A stretch of DNA of 64,000 bases from Clostridioides difficile_A (GTDB taxonomy: Bacteria; Bacillota; Clostridia; Peptostreptococcales; Peptostreptococcaceae): positions 868,001 to 932,000 of the forward strand of contig OX246690.1 of assembly GCA_945909635.1 (NCBI GenBank). Reading direction: 5' to 3'. Below are positions 23,936 through 32,400 of the stretch, piece after piece. The notes under the pieces are model-generated. The model had not been told where the DNA came from and made no database searches. It saw only the letters and a list, made by a program, of their open reading frames with translations. How positions within the stretch are numbered: the stretch's first letter is position 1; the number at the start of each line of letters is the position of its first letter. Both the position numbers and the translations under genes were made by a program.

Positions 23936-23970
23936 AGAAAATCCCAATTTACTTAAAATTGAGATTTTCT
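23936..23970 (-). terminator. Terminator of the minus-strand MFS-GntR unit
   Basis: AGAAAATC-C-CAATTT pairs with AAATTG-A-GATTTTCT with one mismatch; read on the minus strand it is followed by TTTTCT-type sequence. Confidence 0.5.
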
Positions 23971-23999
23971 ATAAAATAGATTTAAAATAAAGTATAAGC

Positions 24000-24692
24000 T
24001 TAATCATGTTGAAATAACTGAATAACATCTTCCAAATGATTGTACATTGATGTGTAACCTAAGTCAGAATCTTTATTGTCGAAGGCTATTATTATATTAT
24101 TATGATGGCTAATCATATCCTGTAAAGAGTTTCTATATTTAAACCCAAAGTATTGGTTAGAAGACACTGTTTTAGGTATTAACTCATAATATTTTATAAA
24201 AATTGGATTATGAGAGGCCAATATTATTTCCTTATGAAATTGTAAGTCAGCATCATAACATTCTTCTATAAAACCTTGAGAAACTTTATCTAGTTCTTCT
24301 ACTGACTTCAAATAGGCATGTCTTATTTTTTGAAGTTCTTTAGTAGTAGCATTTAAAATTGCCAATCTTGTAGCTTCACTTTCTATAAGTTGTCTTGACC
24401 TTAAAGATTCAACATAAAATTCTTGTATGTTGTGATTTTTATATACTTCATTATCATCAAACAGGTCAATTTTTTTGAATCCTTCAACTATAGGGCTTGA
24501 GTAAGGTATAGCCCTAAGTATTCCTTCTTTACAGAGTATGTCTATGGCGTTTCTTACAGGGATTCTACTTATATTAAACAAGTCAGCAATCTTTCTCTCA
24601 CTTGGTAATTTACTATTAATTTTAAAAGTTCCATTTAAAATATTTAATTTAATATAATCAATAATTTTTTCAGTGGCATTTAAGTTTTTCAT
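24000..24692 (-). CDS. GntR-family regulator, FadR/FCD subfamily
   Basis: 230 residues. The N-terminal winged helix is typical: LNGTFKINSKLPSERKIADLFNISRIPVRNAIDILCKEGIL. The C-terminal part is an all-helical FCD ligand-binding domain containing DLQFHKEIILASHN and SHHNNIIIAFDN, where His residues normally hold a metal for acid binding. Such proteins repress genes for uptake or use of small carboxylates. It is co-directional with, and 25 bp after, the MFS transporter gene and probably controls that unit through the inverted repeat at 25956-25984. The weak ribosome site (AGGAG) is seen just before the ATG. Confidence 0.88.
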   Translation of the reverse strand: MKNLNATEKIIDYIKLNILNGTFKINSKLPSERKIADLFNISRIPVRNAIDILCKEGILRAIPYSSPIVEGFKKIDLFDDNEVYKNHNIQEFYVESLRSRQLIESEATRLAILNATTKELQKIRHAYLKSVEELDKVSQGFIEECYDADLQFHKEIILASHNPIFIKYYELIPKTVSSNQYFGFKYRNSLQDMISHHNNIIIAFDNKDSDLGYTSMYNHLEDVIQLFQHD

Positions 24693-24717
24693 AAGAACTC
24701 CTAAACATATAATTTTT

Positions 24718-25905
24718 TTATGATTGTATTATATCATAGTTAAGAGTTAAATCTAGTTTTTTATAATATGTATAAGATAAGATAGAAGCCATTATAGCTA
24801 TAATAGCTAAGGTAAAATAACCATATTGCATTGAAATATAATCTGATATTTTACCAACTAACATTGGAAATATAGACATTCCTATAGCATAAATTGCTTG
24901 AAAGAATCCCATTGCAGTAGATTTCTGATGTTTTGGTACATTTTTCATAGATTCACTAGTAAGGTAAGAAAGGAGTATACCTGTAGACATACCTGGGAGT
25001 AATTGTAATATAAAAATTATAGTAATATTTTTTACTGTTGGAACTAGAAAACAATAAACTGAAATAAAAAGAAATACTAGAGGAATCCAAAACTTAGGCC
25101 CATACTTGGTACAAAATTTAGTAGATGCAAATCCAGAAAAGGCAACAGCACACAACATATAAAATATAGAGGATAGACCTATAAGGGTAGAGCTAGAACC
25201 TAAGTCTTTAAGAATTTGAGTAGTAAATGACATCGTTGTAGACATTTGAATACCTTGTTGAATCAATGCCATAAAAGAAAAAAATATAAGTCTTTTATCC
25301 ATACATATATATAGAGAGTCTTTAATAGATATTTTTTTTAGTATATTATTTGAGTTGTGTTCTTTTATATTTAAAGCTAGGATTGTTCCAATAGCTGAAG
25401 ATGATACACTCATAATACATAGAGTTGTCATTCCAAATTTTTCATAAAATAAAGTACTCATAACAAATCCAATTAACATCCCTAGATTGTTTACTAATAT
25501 TATTATGCTTGTAGATTTTTGTTGATGTTTTACAGAAAAAAAGTTGGTGTAGTGGACCATGTAAGAAATCCAAGTTGATGATGATATTCCAGATAGAATA
25601 TTAGCTATAAGAAAACCACTACCTCCAGGAGAAAAGATTCTTATAAGAGAGGCTAAACCAGCAAAGAAAATTCCTGACAGTATAAATATTTTATGTTTAT
25701 TTATTGAGTCAGCAAAGACTCCAACAGGAAGTCTTAGTAAACATTGTGAGATTCCATAGGCACCTATTATTATACCTATCATGTTTGTAGACACATTACA
25801 GGCATTCAAATATGGATTTTGAAATGGTATGTATACATATTGCGAAAACCAGAAAAATGCAACAATAATAAGTAAAAGTAGTTTTTGATTAGATATTTTT
25901 TTCAT
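24718..25905 (-). CDS. MFS transporter
   Basis: 395 residues from the ATG at 25905; the ORF-initial ATG at 25917 overlaps the GGAGG ribosome site itself. Twelve hydrophobic segments are visible, with the MFS loop-2 motif GVFADSINKHKIF (GxFaDxxxxkr type) and the second-half equivalent after residue 200. It is a single-substrate secondary transporter of the plasma membrane. Nothing in the sequence fixes the substrate; the GntR/FCD regulator encoded 25 bp downstream suggests a small organic acid or sugar derivative (inference). The unit has its own promoter with an operator-like repeat. Confidence 0.85.
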   Translation of the reverse strand: MKKISNQKLLLLIIVAFFWFSQYVYIPFQNPYLNACNVSTNMIGIIIGAYGISQCLLRLPVGVFADSINKHKIFILSGIFFAGLASLIRIFSPGGSGFLIANILSGISSSTWISYMVHYTNFFSVKHQQKSTSIIILVNNLGMLIGFVMSTLFYEKFGMTTLCIMSVSSSAIGTILALNIKEHNSNNILKKISIKDSLYICMDKRLIFFSFMALIQQGIQMSTTMSFTTQILKDLGSSSTLIGLSSIFYMLCAVAFSGFASTKFCTKYGPKFWIPLVFLFISVYCFLVPTVKNITIIFILQLLPGMSTGILLSYLTSESMKNVPKHQKSTAMGFFQAIYAIGMSIFPMLVGKISDYISMQYGYFTLAIIAIMASILSYTYYKKLDLTLNYDIIQS

Positions 25906-25937
25906 ATTATCCTCCAAATGGTATTTTTATAATGCAA

Positions 25938-25984
25938 ATAATATACCATTTAGAATTTTTAATCAAGTATTTTATGATTAAAAA
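25938..25984 (-). promoter_or_regulatory. Promoter and inverted-repeat operator of the MFS-GntR unit
   Basis: On the minus strand TTGATT (25966-25961), a 17-bp spacer and TATTAT (25943-25938). The arms TTTTTAATCA (25956-25965) and TGATTAAAAA (25975-25984) form a perfect 10-bp inverted repeat over the -35 box, a natural site for the GntR-family repressor. Confidence 0.6.
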
Positions 25985-26039
25985 ATAAATTAAATATATA
26001 ATTATTATTTACTAAAAAATTATATTTTATAGTTGAATT

Positions 26040-26054
26040 AAGAAAACGCTTGTG
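26040..26054. promoter_or_regulatory. Candidate catabolite-responsive element (CcpA site)
   Basis: AAGAAAACGCTTGTG partly matches the cre pattern (GAAAACG core with weaker right arm) upstream of the beta-glucoside operon, where carbon catabolite control is expected. Confidence 0.35.
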
Positions 26055-26094
26055 TTAATATTAAGTTAACAAATTTGAATATTATAACAGTAGA

Positions 26095-26189
26095 CGTGTT
26101 ACTGGTAATGCAGGCAAGATCGAATCAATTTTTATAGATTATCTATAGGGTACTATGGGTATAATCTATTTATTTGGTTCGATTTTTTT
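26095..26189 (+). promoter_or_regulatory. RNA antiterminator (RAT) and overlapping terminator
   Basis: GTGTTACTGGTAATGCAGGC (26096-26115) matches the ribonucleic antiterminator sequence recognised by LicT/BglG proteins. Its 3' edge overlaps ATCGAATCAA (26119-26128), which pairs with TTGGTTCGAT (26174-26183) before a long T-run; an inner 9-bp stem (26134-26142 with 26161-26169) strengthens the terminator. Binding of the antiterminator encoded at 29664 would expose the PTS operon to transcription. Confidence 0.88.
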
Positions 26190-26241
26190 GTTTAAATGGC
26201 CATAAAACAAAAAGCCTATAATTTAAAATGGAGGATTTTTT

Positions 26242-28119
26242 ATGGATTATAAAAATATAGCTCAAGAAATTCTACTAAATGTAGGAGGAAAAGAGAATAT
26301 AAATGAAGTGACTCACTGTATGACAAGGCTTCGATTTAAGGTCAGGAATTCTTCTAAAGTGGATAAAGAGAAGTTATCCAAGACAGAAGGAGTAATAACT
26401 GTTGTTGAGAGTATGGGTCAAATACAAGTTGTAATTGGTAATAAAGTAAAAAAAGTATACGACGAGGTCATAAAAATGGTGCCTCAAACAAATGAAGTAA
26501 GTAAAAGAAATGAAAATCAGGAAAAACAAGGTATAATGAATTCGATATTATCTGCAGTAGCTGGTATATTCACACCAACAATACCTGCTATAGCAGGAGT
26601 TGGTATGATTAAAGGTATTTTATCAGTCCTTGCAATGTATTATATGAATAAAAATGGAGTGGATATAAAAGAAACTCAAAGTTATATCATTTTAAATGCT
26701 ATGGCTGATTCCATATTTTACTTTATGCCAATTATACTAGGATATACTGCGGCTAAGGTATTTAATGCAAATAAAATAATATCAATGGTACTAGGGGCTA
26801 CACTTTGTTATCCTGCTTTTACAACTTTGATGGCAGGTGAAGAGACAGTTAGATTTTTAGGGCTGGTAGTAACTAAAGCTACATATACATCATCTGTTAT
26901 TCCAATAATTATTGCTATATGGGCTCTTTCATATGTTGAAAAAGTATTAGAAAGGTATATCCCTGAAGTAATCAAAATAATAATGGTTCCCACACTATCA
27001 TTAGTTATAATGCTACCTGCAACATTATTTCTATTTGGACCAATTGGGATATATATAGGAAATGTAATAAACTTTTCTTATAAGTATATTTATGAACTAA
27101 GCCCTGCATTGTGTGGAGCTTTTGTAGGTGGTTTATGGTGTGTGTTGGTTATATTTGGTGCACATAGAGCGCTGTTGCCAATAGGTATAAGTGATGTTGC
27201 TCAGACAGGAAGACAAAATTTATTGGCATTTGCAGGAGCTGCTAACTTTTCACAAGCAGGAGCTGCTCTAGGAGTATTCTTCAAAACCAAAAATCAAGGT
27301 CTAAAAACAATTTCTATGTCTGCAACTATAACAGCTCTATTTGGTATAACTGAACCTGCAATATACGGTGCTAATCTTAGGCTGAAAAAACCTATGGTAT
27401 GTGCTGTAATATGTGGTGCAATTGGAGGTGCCATAATGGGAATGGGTGGAGCTTATGGTAACGCATTTGCAAACCAAGGTGTTTTAACTATACCTGTATA
27501 TGCTGAAGCAGGTACATTAGGATTTTTAAGTTATTTAGGAGGTTGTGCTATAGCATTTTTTGGGTCAGCTATTTCAACTTATATAGTTGGATTTGAAGAT
27601 TTAGAAGAAGTTTCAAAAGAAGAGAGTTCAGTTATAAAAATAGAAACACAAGATGGTGTTATTGATATAACTTCTCCTGTTGAGGGCGAATGTATAGAGT
27701 TATCAGAAGTAAAGGATGATGTATTTGCATCAAAAGCTATGGGAGAAGGTATAGCTGTATTACCTACAAAAGGAGTAATAACAGCACCTACTGACTGTGA
27801 AGTAGCTTCCTTATTTCCAACATTACATGCAATAGGATTAAAGCTAGATAATGGAGCAGAAATGTTAATACATGTTGGAATTAATACAGTAGAGTTAAAT
27901 GGTAAATACTTTACAAAACATGTCAATCAAGGAGATTTAGTGAAGAGAGGCGATAAACTTATATCCTTTGATATAGATAAAATAAAAAAGGCTGGTTATG
28001 ATGTAACTACACCAGTTATAGTAAATAATACATTTGATTTTGGACAAGTAGTTTCTTGTAAGCCTAGTTATGTATCTACTAATGATAATATTATTTCATT
28101 AGTACTAGCTAATAACTAA
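26242..28119 (+). CDS. bglF: Beta-glucoside PTS transporter EIIBCA
   Basis: 625 residues in the BglF order. EIIB carries the phosphocysteine Cys26 in THCMTRLRFKV. EIIC spans about residues 100-440 with the usual hydrophobic helices and GITEPAIYGANLRLKKP. EIIA is at the C-terminus with GxAVLPTKGVITAP and the phosphohistidine His544 in MLIHVGINTVELNG. It takes up and phosphorylates aryl- or alkyl-beta-glucosides. It is preceded by a RAT/terminator leader and followed by a GH1 6-phospho-beta-glucosidase and an antiterminator, a classic bgl operon. GGAGGA lies before the ATG. The precise sugar is unknown. Confidence 0.95.
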   Translation: MDYKNIAQEILLNVGGKENINEVTHCMTRLRFKVRNSSKVDKEKLSKTEGVITVVESMGQIQVVIGNKVKKVYDEVIKMVPQTNEVSKRNENQEKQGIMNSILSAVAGIFTPTIPAIAGVGMIKGILSVLAMYYMNKNGVDIKETQSYIILNAMADSIFYFMPIILGYTAAKVFNANKIISMVLGATLCYPAFTTLMAGEETVRFLGLVVTKATYTSSVIPIIIAIWALSYVEKVLERYIPEVIKIIMVPTLSLVIMLPATLFLFGPIGIYIGNVINFSYKYIYELSPALCGAFVGGLWCVLVIFGAHRALLPIGISDVAQTGRQNLLAFAGAANFSQAGAALGVFFKTKNQGLKTISMSATITALFGITEPAIYGANLRLKKPMVCAVICGAIGGAIMGMGGAYGNAFANQGVLTIPVYAEAGTLGFLSYLGGCAIAFFGSAISTYIVGFEDLEEVSKEESSVIKIETQDGVIDITSPVEGECIELSEVKDDVFASKAMGEGIAVLPTKGVITAPTDCEVASLFPTLHAIGLKLDNGAEMLIHVGINTVELNGKYFTKHVNQGDLVKRGDKLISFDIDKIKKAGYDVTTPVIVNNTFDFGQVVSCKPSYVSTNDNIISLVLANN

Positions 28120-28229
28120 GTTAATTTAACTAGAAATAAGTAAAAAATGAATAATCAAGTATATTAAAAAAATGAGCTTACTGCAATGAATTAATAAAGA
28201 AAATAATTAATGTAAAAGGAGAAATATTT

Positions 28230-29636
28230 ATGAGTACAGGATTTCCAAAAAATTTTTTATGGGGAGCATCATCTTCTGCATTTCAAGTAGAAGGAGCTTG
28301 GGATGAAGATAATAAAGGCAAAACCGTAGCTGACTACAATTCTTTTAAAAAATCTCATTTACAAGCAGATACTAAGATAGCATCAGATTTTTATCATAAC
28401 TATGAAGAAGATATTGAATTAATGAAAGATTTAGGGATGAAGACCTATCGTTTTTCAATTTCATGGGCTAGAATAATTCCAGATGGTGAAGGAGAGATAA
28501 ATCAAAAGGGTATAGATTTTTATAACAAGATAATAGATAAACTAATAGAGTGTGATATTGAACCATTTGTAACTTTATACCATTTTGACCTTCCATTTGC
28601 ACTAGTAGAGAAATACAATGGATGGGAAAGTAGAAAAACTGTTTATGCTTTTGAAAAGTTTGCTAAAATATGTTTTAAGTATTTTGGAGATAGAGTAAAG
28701 CATTGGCAACCTCATAATGAACAGAATCTAATTGTTAGAGTAGAGGAGCGAATTAATATATATGATGAAACAGACCCATGGAAGATAGATAAGATGCGTG
28801 CTCAGATGGATTACAACCTTTGTCTAGCACATGCATTAGCAGTTAATGCATGCCATGAAATGATAGAAGGAAGTAAAATTGGAGCAGCTGTATCATCATC
28901 TGTAACATATCCTCTTACATCCAAGCCAGAAGATGTGTATGCTGCTAGAATGAATGATAACTTTAAAGTGTACTATATGCTTGATATGCATCATTATGGA
29001 GAATATCCAGGATATTATATGAATTACCTTGAAAAAAGAAATATAATTCCTCATATGGAAGAAGGGGACAAAGAAATACTTAGAAAATCTAAAATGGATT
29101 TTATAGCTGTAAATTACTATAGAACAAATTGTGCAGAAGCCTTACCTGAGGATTCGCAACATCCATTTGGCTTAAGAGAAGGAACTGTTGATTTTAGTAT
29201 GTATGGATTATTTAAAATGTCGATGAATCCTAATCTGAAAGCTTCAGAATATGGAGCATCAATAGACCCATCAGGTCTTAGGGTAGCTTTAAATGAATAT
29301 TGGCAAAAATACCACTTACCTGTTATAATAACTGAAAATGGACTTGGAGCTAAAGATGTATTAGAAAAAGGAAAAATTCACGATGACTATCGTATAGATT
29401 ATTTAAGAAGTCACATAAATGCATGTAAATTAGCTATTGAAGATGGTGTAGAGATGATTGGATATTGTCCATGGTCATTTACAGACCTTTTAAGTTCTTC
29501 ACAAGGTTTTAATAAGCGTTATGGACTTGTTTATATAAATAGAACAGACCATGAAGTTTTAGACTTACAAAGAATAAAGAAAGATAGTTTTTACTGGTAT
29601 AAAGAAGTTATAGAGAACAATGGAATAACAAAATAA
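28230..29636 (+). CDS. bglA: 6-phospho-beta-glucosidase (GH1)
   Basis: 468 residues, normal for glycoside hydrolase family 1. The N-terminal FPKNFLWGASSSAFQVEGAW signature is present. ITENGLGAKD near residue 368 holds the nucleophile Glu. The acid/base Glu near 162 lies in HNEQN, where the usual motif is NEP; Gln replaces Pro. It hydrolyses the phosphorylated beta-glucosides delivered by the upstream PTS to glucose-6-phosphate and aglycone. It is 110 bp after the PTS gene and 27 bp before the antiterminator gene. AAAGGAGAAA lies upstream of the ATG. Confidence 0.93.
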   Translation: MSTGFPKNFLWGASSSAFQVEGAWDEDNKGKTVADYNSFKKSHLQADTKIASDFYHNYEEDIELMKDLGMKTYRFSISWARIIPDGEGEINQKGIDFYNKIIDKLIECDIEPFVTLYHFDLPFALVEKYNGWESRKTVYAFEKFAKICFKYFGDRVKHWQPHNEQNLIVRVEERINIYDETDPWKIDKMRAQMDYNLCLAHALAVNACHEMIEGSKIGAAVSSSVTYPLTSKPEDVYAARMNDNFKVYYMLDMHHYGEYPGYYMNYLEKRNIIPHMEEGDKEILRKSKMDFIAVNYYRTNCAEALPEDSQHPFGLREGTVDFSMYGLFKMSMNPNLKASEYGASIDPSGLRVALNEYWQKYHLPVIITENGLGAKDVLEKGKIHDDYRIDYLRSHINACKLAIEDGVEMIGYCPWSFTDLLSSSQGFNKRYGLVYINRTDHEVLDLQRIKKDSFYWYKEVIENNGITK

Positions 29637-29663
29637 ACATAAATATATATTGAGGGTTTTAGT

Positions 29664-30512
29664 ATGTATATTACAAAGGTATTAAACAATTCATTGCTAC
29701 TTGCAAAGGATGATAATGGCGAAGAAATAATATTGATGGGGAAAGGTATTGGTCACAATTATAAGGTTGGGTCTGAGTTGAATAAAGAAGATATAGAAAA
29801 GACCTTTGTTCTTCATGATGAAAATACAAAAAAGAGTATTATACAACTTGCATCAGAAATAGATGCAGAATACTTTGGTATAGCTCAAATGATAATCGCA
29901 TATGGAATAGAAAAATATAACTTAAAACTTATGAACCATATATATTTGGCTTTAACTGACCACATTGCCTTTGCAGTGAGACGCTTTAAAGAAGGTATAA
30001 TGATTGAAAATAACTATTTGTTTGAAATAAAAGAGTTTAACCCAAAAGAATATGATATAGGAAGATATGCAATTACTGTTTTTAAAGAGGTTCTTGGCTT
30101 AGAGTTACCAGAAGAGGAAATTGGTAATATAGCAGGTCATTTTATAAATGCACAACAGGATAATCCCTATAGTGATAGAAGTAAGAGAAGTGCTAAGATT
30201 GTAAATGCTATTTTGCAGATAGTTCATTATCACTTTTCTATTGTATATAATAAAGAGTCATTTTATTATAGGAGATTTGTAATGCATCTAAAGGCATTTT
30301 CAAAAAGATTTCTAGCCAATGAACCATCAAAAGAAAAGATAGATTTTATTTATGAGCAAGTTCAAAAAAATTGTAAGGAAGAGTATGAATGTGTAAAAAA
30401 GATAGGAGCTTATATATACAAGGAGTATTCTAGAGAATTGCCTAAACAAGAGGAATTATATTTAATGATTCATGTTCATAAGATTTTAGGAGAATTAGAT
30501 GAAAATTGTTAG
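29664..30512 (+). CDS. bglG: LicT/BglG-family transcription antiterminator
   Basis: 282 residues. An N-terminal RNA-binding CAT domain of about 55 residues (KVLNNSLLLAKDDNGEEIILMGKGIG) is followed by two PTS regulation domains: PRD1 with LTDHIAFAVRRFKEG and PRD2 with EEEIGNIAGHFINAQ and MIHVHKIL, containing the conserved histidines that are phosphorylated by HPr or by the EIIB domain. It should bind the RAT in the leader at 26095 and prevent termination when beta-glucosides are present. It is the last gene of the operon; a perfect palindromic terminator follows. The start has GAGGG upstream. Confidence 0.94.
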   Translation: MYITKVLNNSLLLAKDDNGEEIILMGKGIGHNYKVGSELNKEDIEKTFVLHDENTKKSIIQLASEIDAEYFGIAQMIIAYGIEKYNLKLMNHIYLALTDHIAFAVRRFKEGIMIENNYLFEIKEFNPKEYDIGRYAITVFKEVLGLELPEEEIGNIAGHFINAQQDNPYSDRSKRSAKIVNAILQIVHYHFSIVYNKESFYYRRFVMHLKAFSKRFLANEPSKEKIDFIYEQVQKNCKEEYECVKKIGAYIYKEYSRELPKQEELYLMIHVHKILGELDENC

Positions 30513-30582
30513 AATATCTTAGTATATTAGTAATCTGATAACAAAAACAAGAATTAATTAAATTTTAATAAGGAAATTACTT

Positions 30583-30617
30583 AAAGAGATAGTGAATATT
30601 CACTATCTCTTTGTTTT
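30583..30617 (+). terminator. Terminator of the beta-glucoside operon
   Basis: AAAGAGATAGTGAAT (30583-30597) is followed directly by its perfect complement ATTCACTATCTCTTT (30598-30612), then GTTTTT. This 30-bp perfect palindrome is unusually long for a terminator. Confidence 0.85.
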
Positions 30618-30811
30618 TATATAAAAGTAGGCAAGGTGAGTAGTTCGTCAAATATATATAACATAATTTTCAAAAGTATTTACATCAGAAAAGAAATAAA
30701 AATTGTAGCTAAAAAATATTTCATGGACTGAGAATAAATCTAAAATATATTTTTTTAATAATATGTTAGAAAATGAGAATATTTAAATAAAAAAAAGAAT
30801 ATTATATATAG

Positions 30812-30870
30812 TTGACAAAATGTGGAAATTAATATATTATATAAATATAGAAATAGTAATCATTACTATT
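30812..30870 (+). promoter_or_regulatory. Sigma-A promoter and PerR/Fur-type box of the oxidative stress operon
   Basis: TTGACA (30812-30817), a 17-bp spacer and TATTAT (30835-30840). Just downstream, AATAGTAAT-C-ATTACTATT (30852-30870) is a perfect 19-bp palindrome resembling the PerR/Fur consensus (TTATAATnATTATAA type), positioned over the initial transcript as a repressor site. Confidence 0.85.
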
Positions 30871-30892
30871 ATTGAAAAGGGAGGAATTAATT

Positions 30893-31429
30893 ATGAATTT
30901 AAAAGGAACTAAAACAGAAAAAAATTTAATGGCAGGATTTGCAGGAGAATCAGAAGCAAGAAACAAATATACATACTATGCTTCAAAAGCTAAAAAAGAA
31001 GGTTATAATCAAATAGCTGCTATATTTGAAGAAACTGCTAACAATGAAAAAGAACATGCTAAGTTATGGTTTAAGCTTTTACATGATGGCATGCCTTCAA
31101 CAGAAGAAAATTTAAAAGATGCAGCAGCAGGTGAAAACTATGAGTGGACTGATATGTATGCAAAATTTGCTAAAGAAGCTAAAGAAGAAGGATTTGACAA
31201 AATAGCTTATTTATTTGAGGCTGTTGGAAAAATAGAGAAAGAGCATGAAGAAAGATACTTAAAGCTTTTAGAAAACTTAAATGAAGGAAAAATATTTAAA
31301 AGAGATGAAGAGGTTGTTTGGCAATGTCAAAACTGTGGTCATGTTTATGTAGGTACTGAAGCACCAGAAAAATGCCCAGTATGTGACCATCCAAAGGCTT
31401 ACTTCAATATAAAAGCTGAAAACTATTAA
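30893..31429 (+). CDS. rbr: Rubrerythrin
   Basis: 178 residues from the ATG at 30893, which follows GGGAGGAA; an upstream in-frame ATG lies before that site. The N-terminal four-helix bundle binds a diiron centre (AGFAGESEARNKYTYYAS, EETANNEKEHAKLW, KIEKEHEERY). The C-terminal rubredoxin domain has CQNCGHVYVG and CPVCDHPK for one iron. Rubrerythrin reduces hydrogen peroxide in anaerobes using electrons from rubredoxin or NADH systems. It is first in an operon with PerR and superoxide reductase, under a perfect PerR-type box. Confidence 0.96.
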   Translation: MNLKGTKTEKNLMAGFAGESEARNKYTYYASKAKKEGYNQIAAIFEETANNEKEHAKLWFKLLHDGMPSTEENLKDAAAGENYEWTDMYAKFAKEAKEEGFDKIAYLFEAVGKIEKEHEERYLKLLENLNEGKIFKRDEEVVWQCQNCGHVYVGTEAPEKCPVCDHPKAYFNIKAENY

Positions 31430-31460
31430 AAATTATTATAATTAAAAAGGAATGTTAACT

Positions 31461-31850
31461 ATGAAATTTTCTAAACAAAGAGAACTGATTTTAAATGAAA
31501 TATTAAATAATCCGGTTCACCCTACTGCGGATTACCTATATGAAAATTTAAAAAAAGATAATCCAAATTTAAGCTTAGGAACTGTGTATAGAAATTTAGC
31601 CCAGCTGACAGAACATGGCTTTATAAGAAAGGTTAGTATTCCAGGAAATCCAGATAGATTTGATGGTAGAATAGATAATCACTATCATATCATATGTGAA
31701 GTATGTGGAGAGGTGTACGATTTAGAATCTGATGTTCTTAATAATTTAAAAGAATCAATAGCAGAGGAAACAGACATAAAAATAACATCTTATAACATAA
31801 GTTTTAAAGGGATTTGTAATAATTGTGAAAAGTGTAGCCAAGTAGGTTAA
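31461..31850 (+). CDS. perR: PerR peroxide-sensing Fur-family repressor
   Basis: 129 residues from the ATG at 31461, 10 bases after AAAAGG. The winged helix includes NLSLGTVYRNLAQLTEHG. Metal-site residues are His20, Asp68, His74, His76 and Asp87; the Asp at 68 (RFDG) and the HYH pair favour PerR over Fur. Structural zinc cysteines are in CEVCG and the C-terminal CNNCEKC. The protein is shorter at the N-terminus than B. subtilis PerR. Residue 41 is Thr, the wild-type state (see findings). It is autoregulated within the rubrerythrin operon and should release DNA on metal-catalysed histidine oxidation. Confidence 0.93.
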   Translation: MKFSKQRELILNEILNNPVHPTADYLYENLKKDNPNLSLGTVYRNLAQLTEHGFIRKVSIPGNPDRFDGRIDNHYHIICEVCGEVYDLESDVLNNLKESIAEETDIKITSYNISFKGICNNCEKCSQVG

Positions 31851-31887
31851 CTTTCAAATTCTAAAAAATAATTAATGAGGTGAGTTT

Positions 31888-32274
31888 ATGTGTAGTGAAC
31901 AAAAATTTTTTATATGTGAGACTTGTGGAAATATTGTAGGAATGATACAAAATAGTGGCGTACCTGTTTTCTGTTGTGGAAAGCCTATGAAAGAGCTTGT
32001 TCCTAATACAACAGATGCAGCAGTTGAAAAACATGTACCTGTGATTGAAGTAGAAGGAAATAATGTTACTGTAAAAATAAGTAGTGTTGCTCATCCAATG
32101 ACTAAAGAACATCATATAGCATGGGTATATCTTATGACTGAGCAAGGTGGTCAACGTAAATGTCTAACAGTAGATGGAGAACCTATAGTTAAATTTGCTT
32201 TGAATGATGATGATAAAGTGATTTCTGCATATGCTTACTGTAATTTACATGGATTATGGAAGGCTGAACTGTAA
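31888..32274 (+). CDS. dfx: Desulfoferrodoxin (superoxide reductase)
   Basis: 128 residues. The N-terminal desulforedoxin domain has CETCG...CCGKPM, binding an Fe(Cys)4 centre. The C-terminal neelaredoxin domain provides the superoxide-reducing Fe(His)4Cys site: KHVPV, HPMTKEHHIAWVYL and CNLHGLWKAEL. This is the class I two-iron type. It reduces superoxide to peroxide without making oxygen, and the peroxide is then removed by the rubrerythrin encoded upstream. It is the third gene of the PerR operon; GAGGTGAG precedes the ATG. Confidence 0.96.
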   Translation: MCSEQKFFICETCGNIVGMIQNSGVPVFCCGKPMKELVPNTTDAAVEKHVPVIEVEGNNVTVKISSVAHPMTKEHHIAWVYLMTEQGGQRKCLTVDGEPIVKFALNDDDKVISAYAYCNLHGLWKAEL

Positions 32275-32296
32275 TATTTAAATAAATTGAATTTAA

Positions 32297-32350
32297 AGGG
32301 GAGGCTATAAATGTATTTTATACAAATGGCCTCCTATAAATTTATATAAA
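32297..32350 (+). promoter_or_regulatory. Hairpin between dfx and the rubredoxin-glutamate synthase gene
   Basis: GGAGGC (32300-32305) pairs with GCCTCC (32329-32334), and flanking AATTTAAA/AAATTT stretches extend the fold. A weak T-run (ATTTTT) lies further on, so it may be a leaky terminator. Confidence 0.4.
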
Positions 32351-32400
32351 TTCAATTTTTAGTTTTATTTAATGTCAATATAACATAAGGAGAAAATAAT

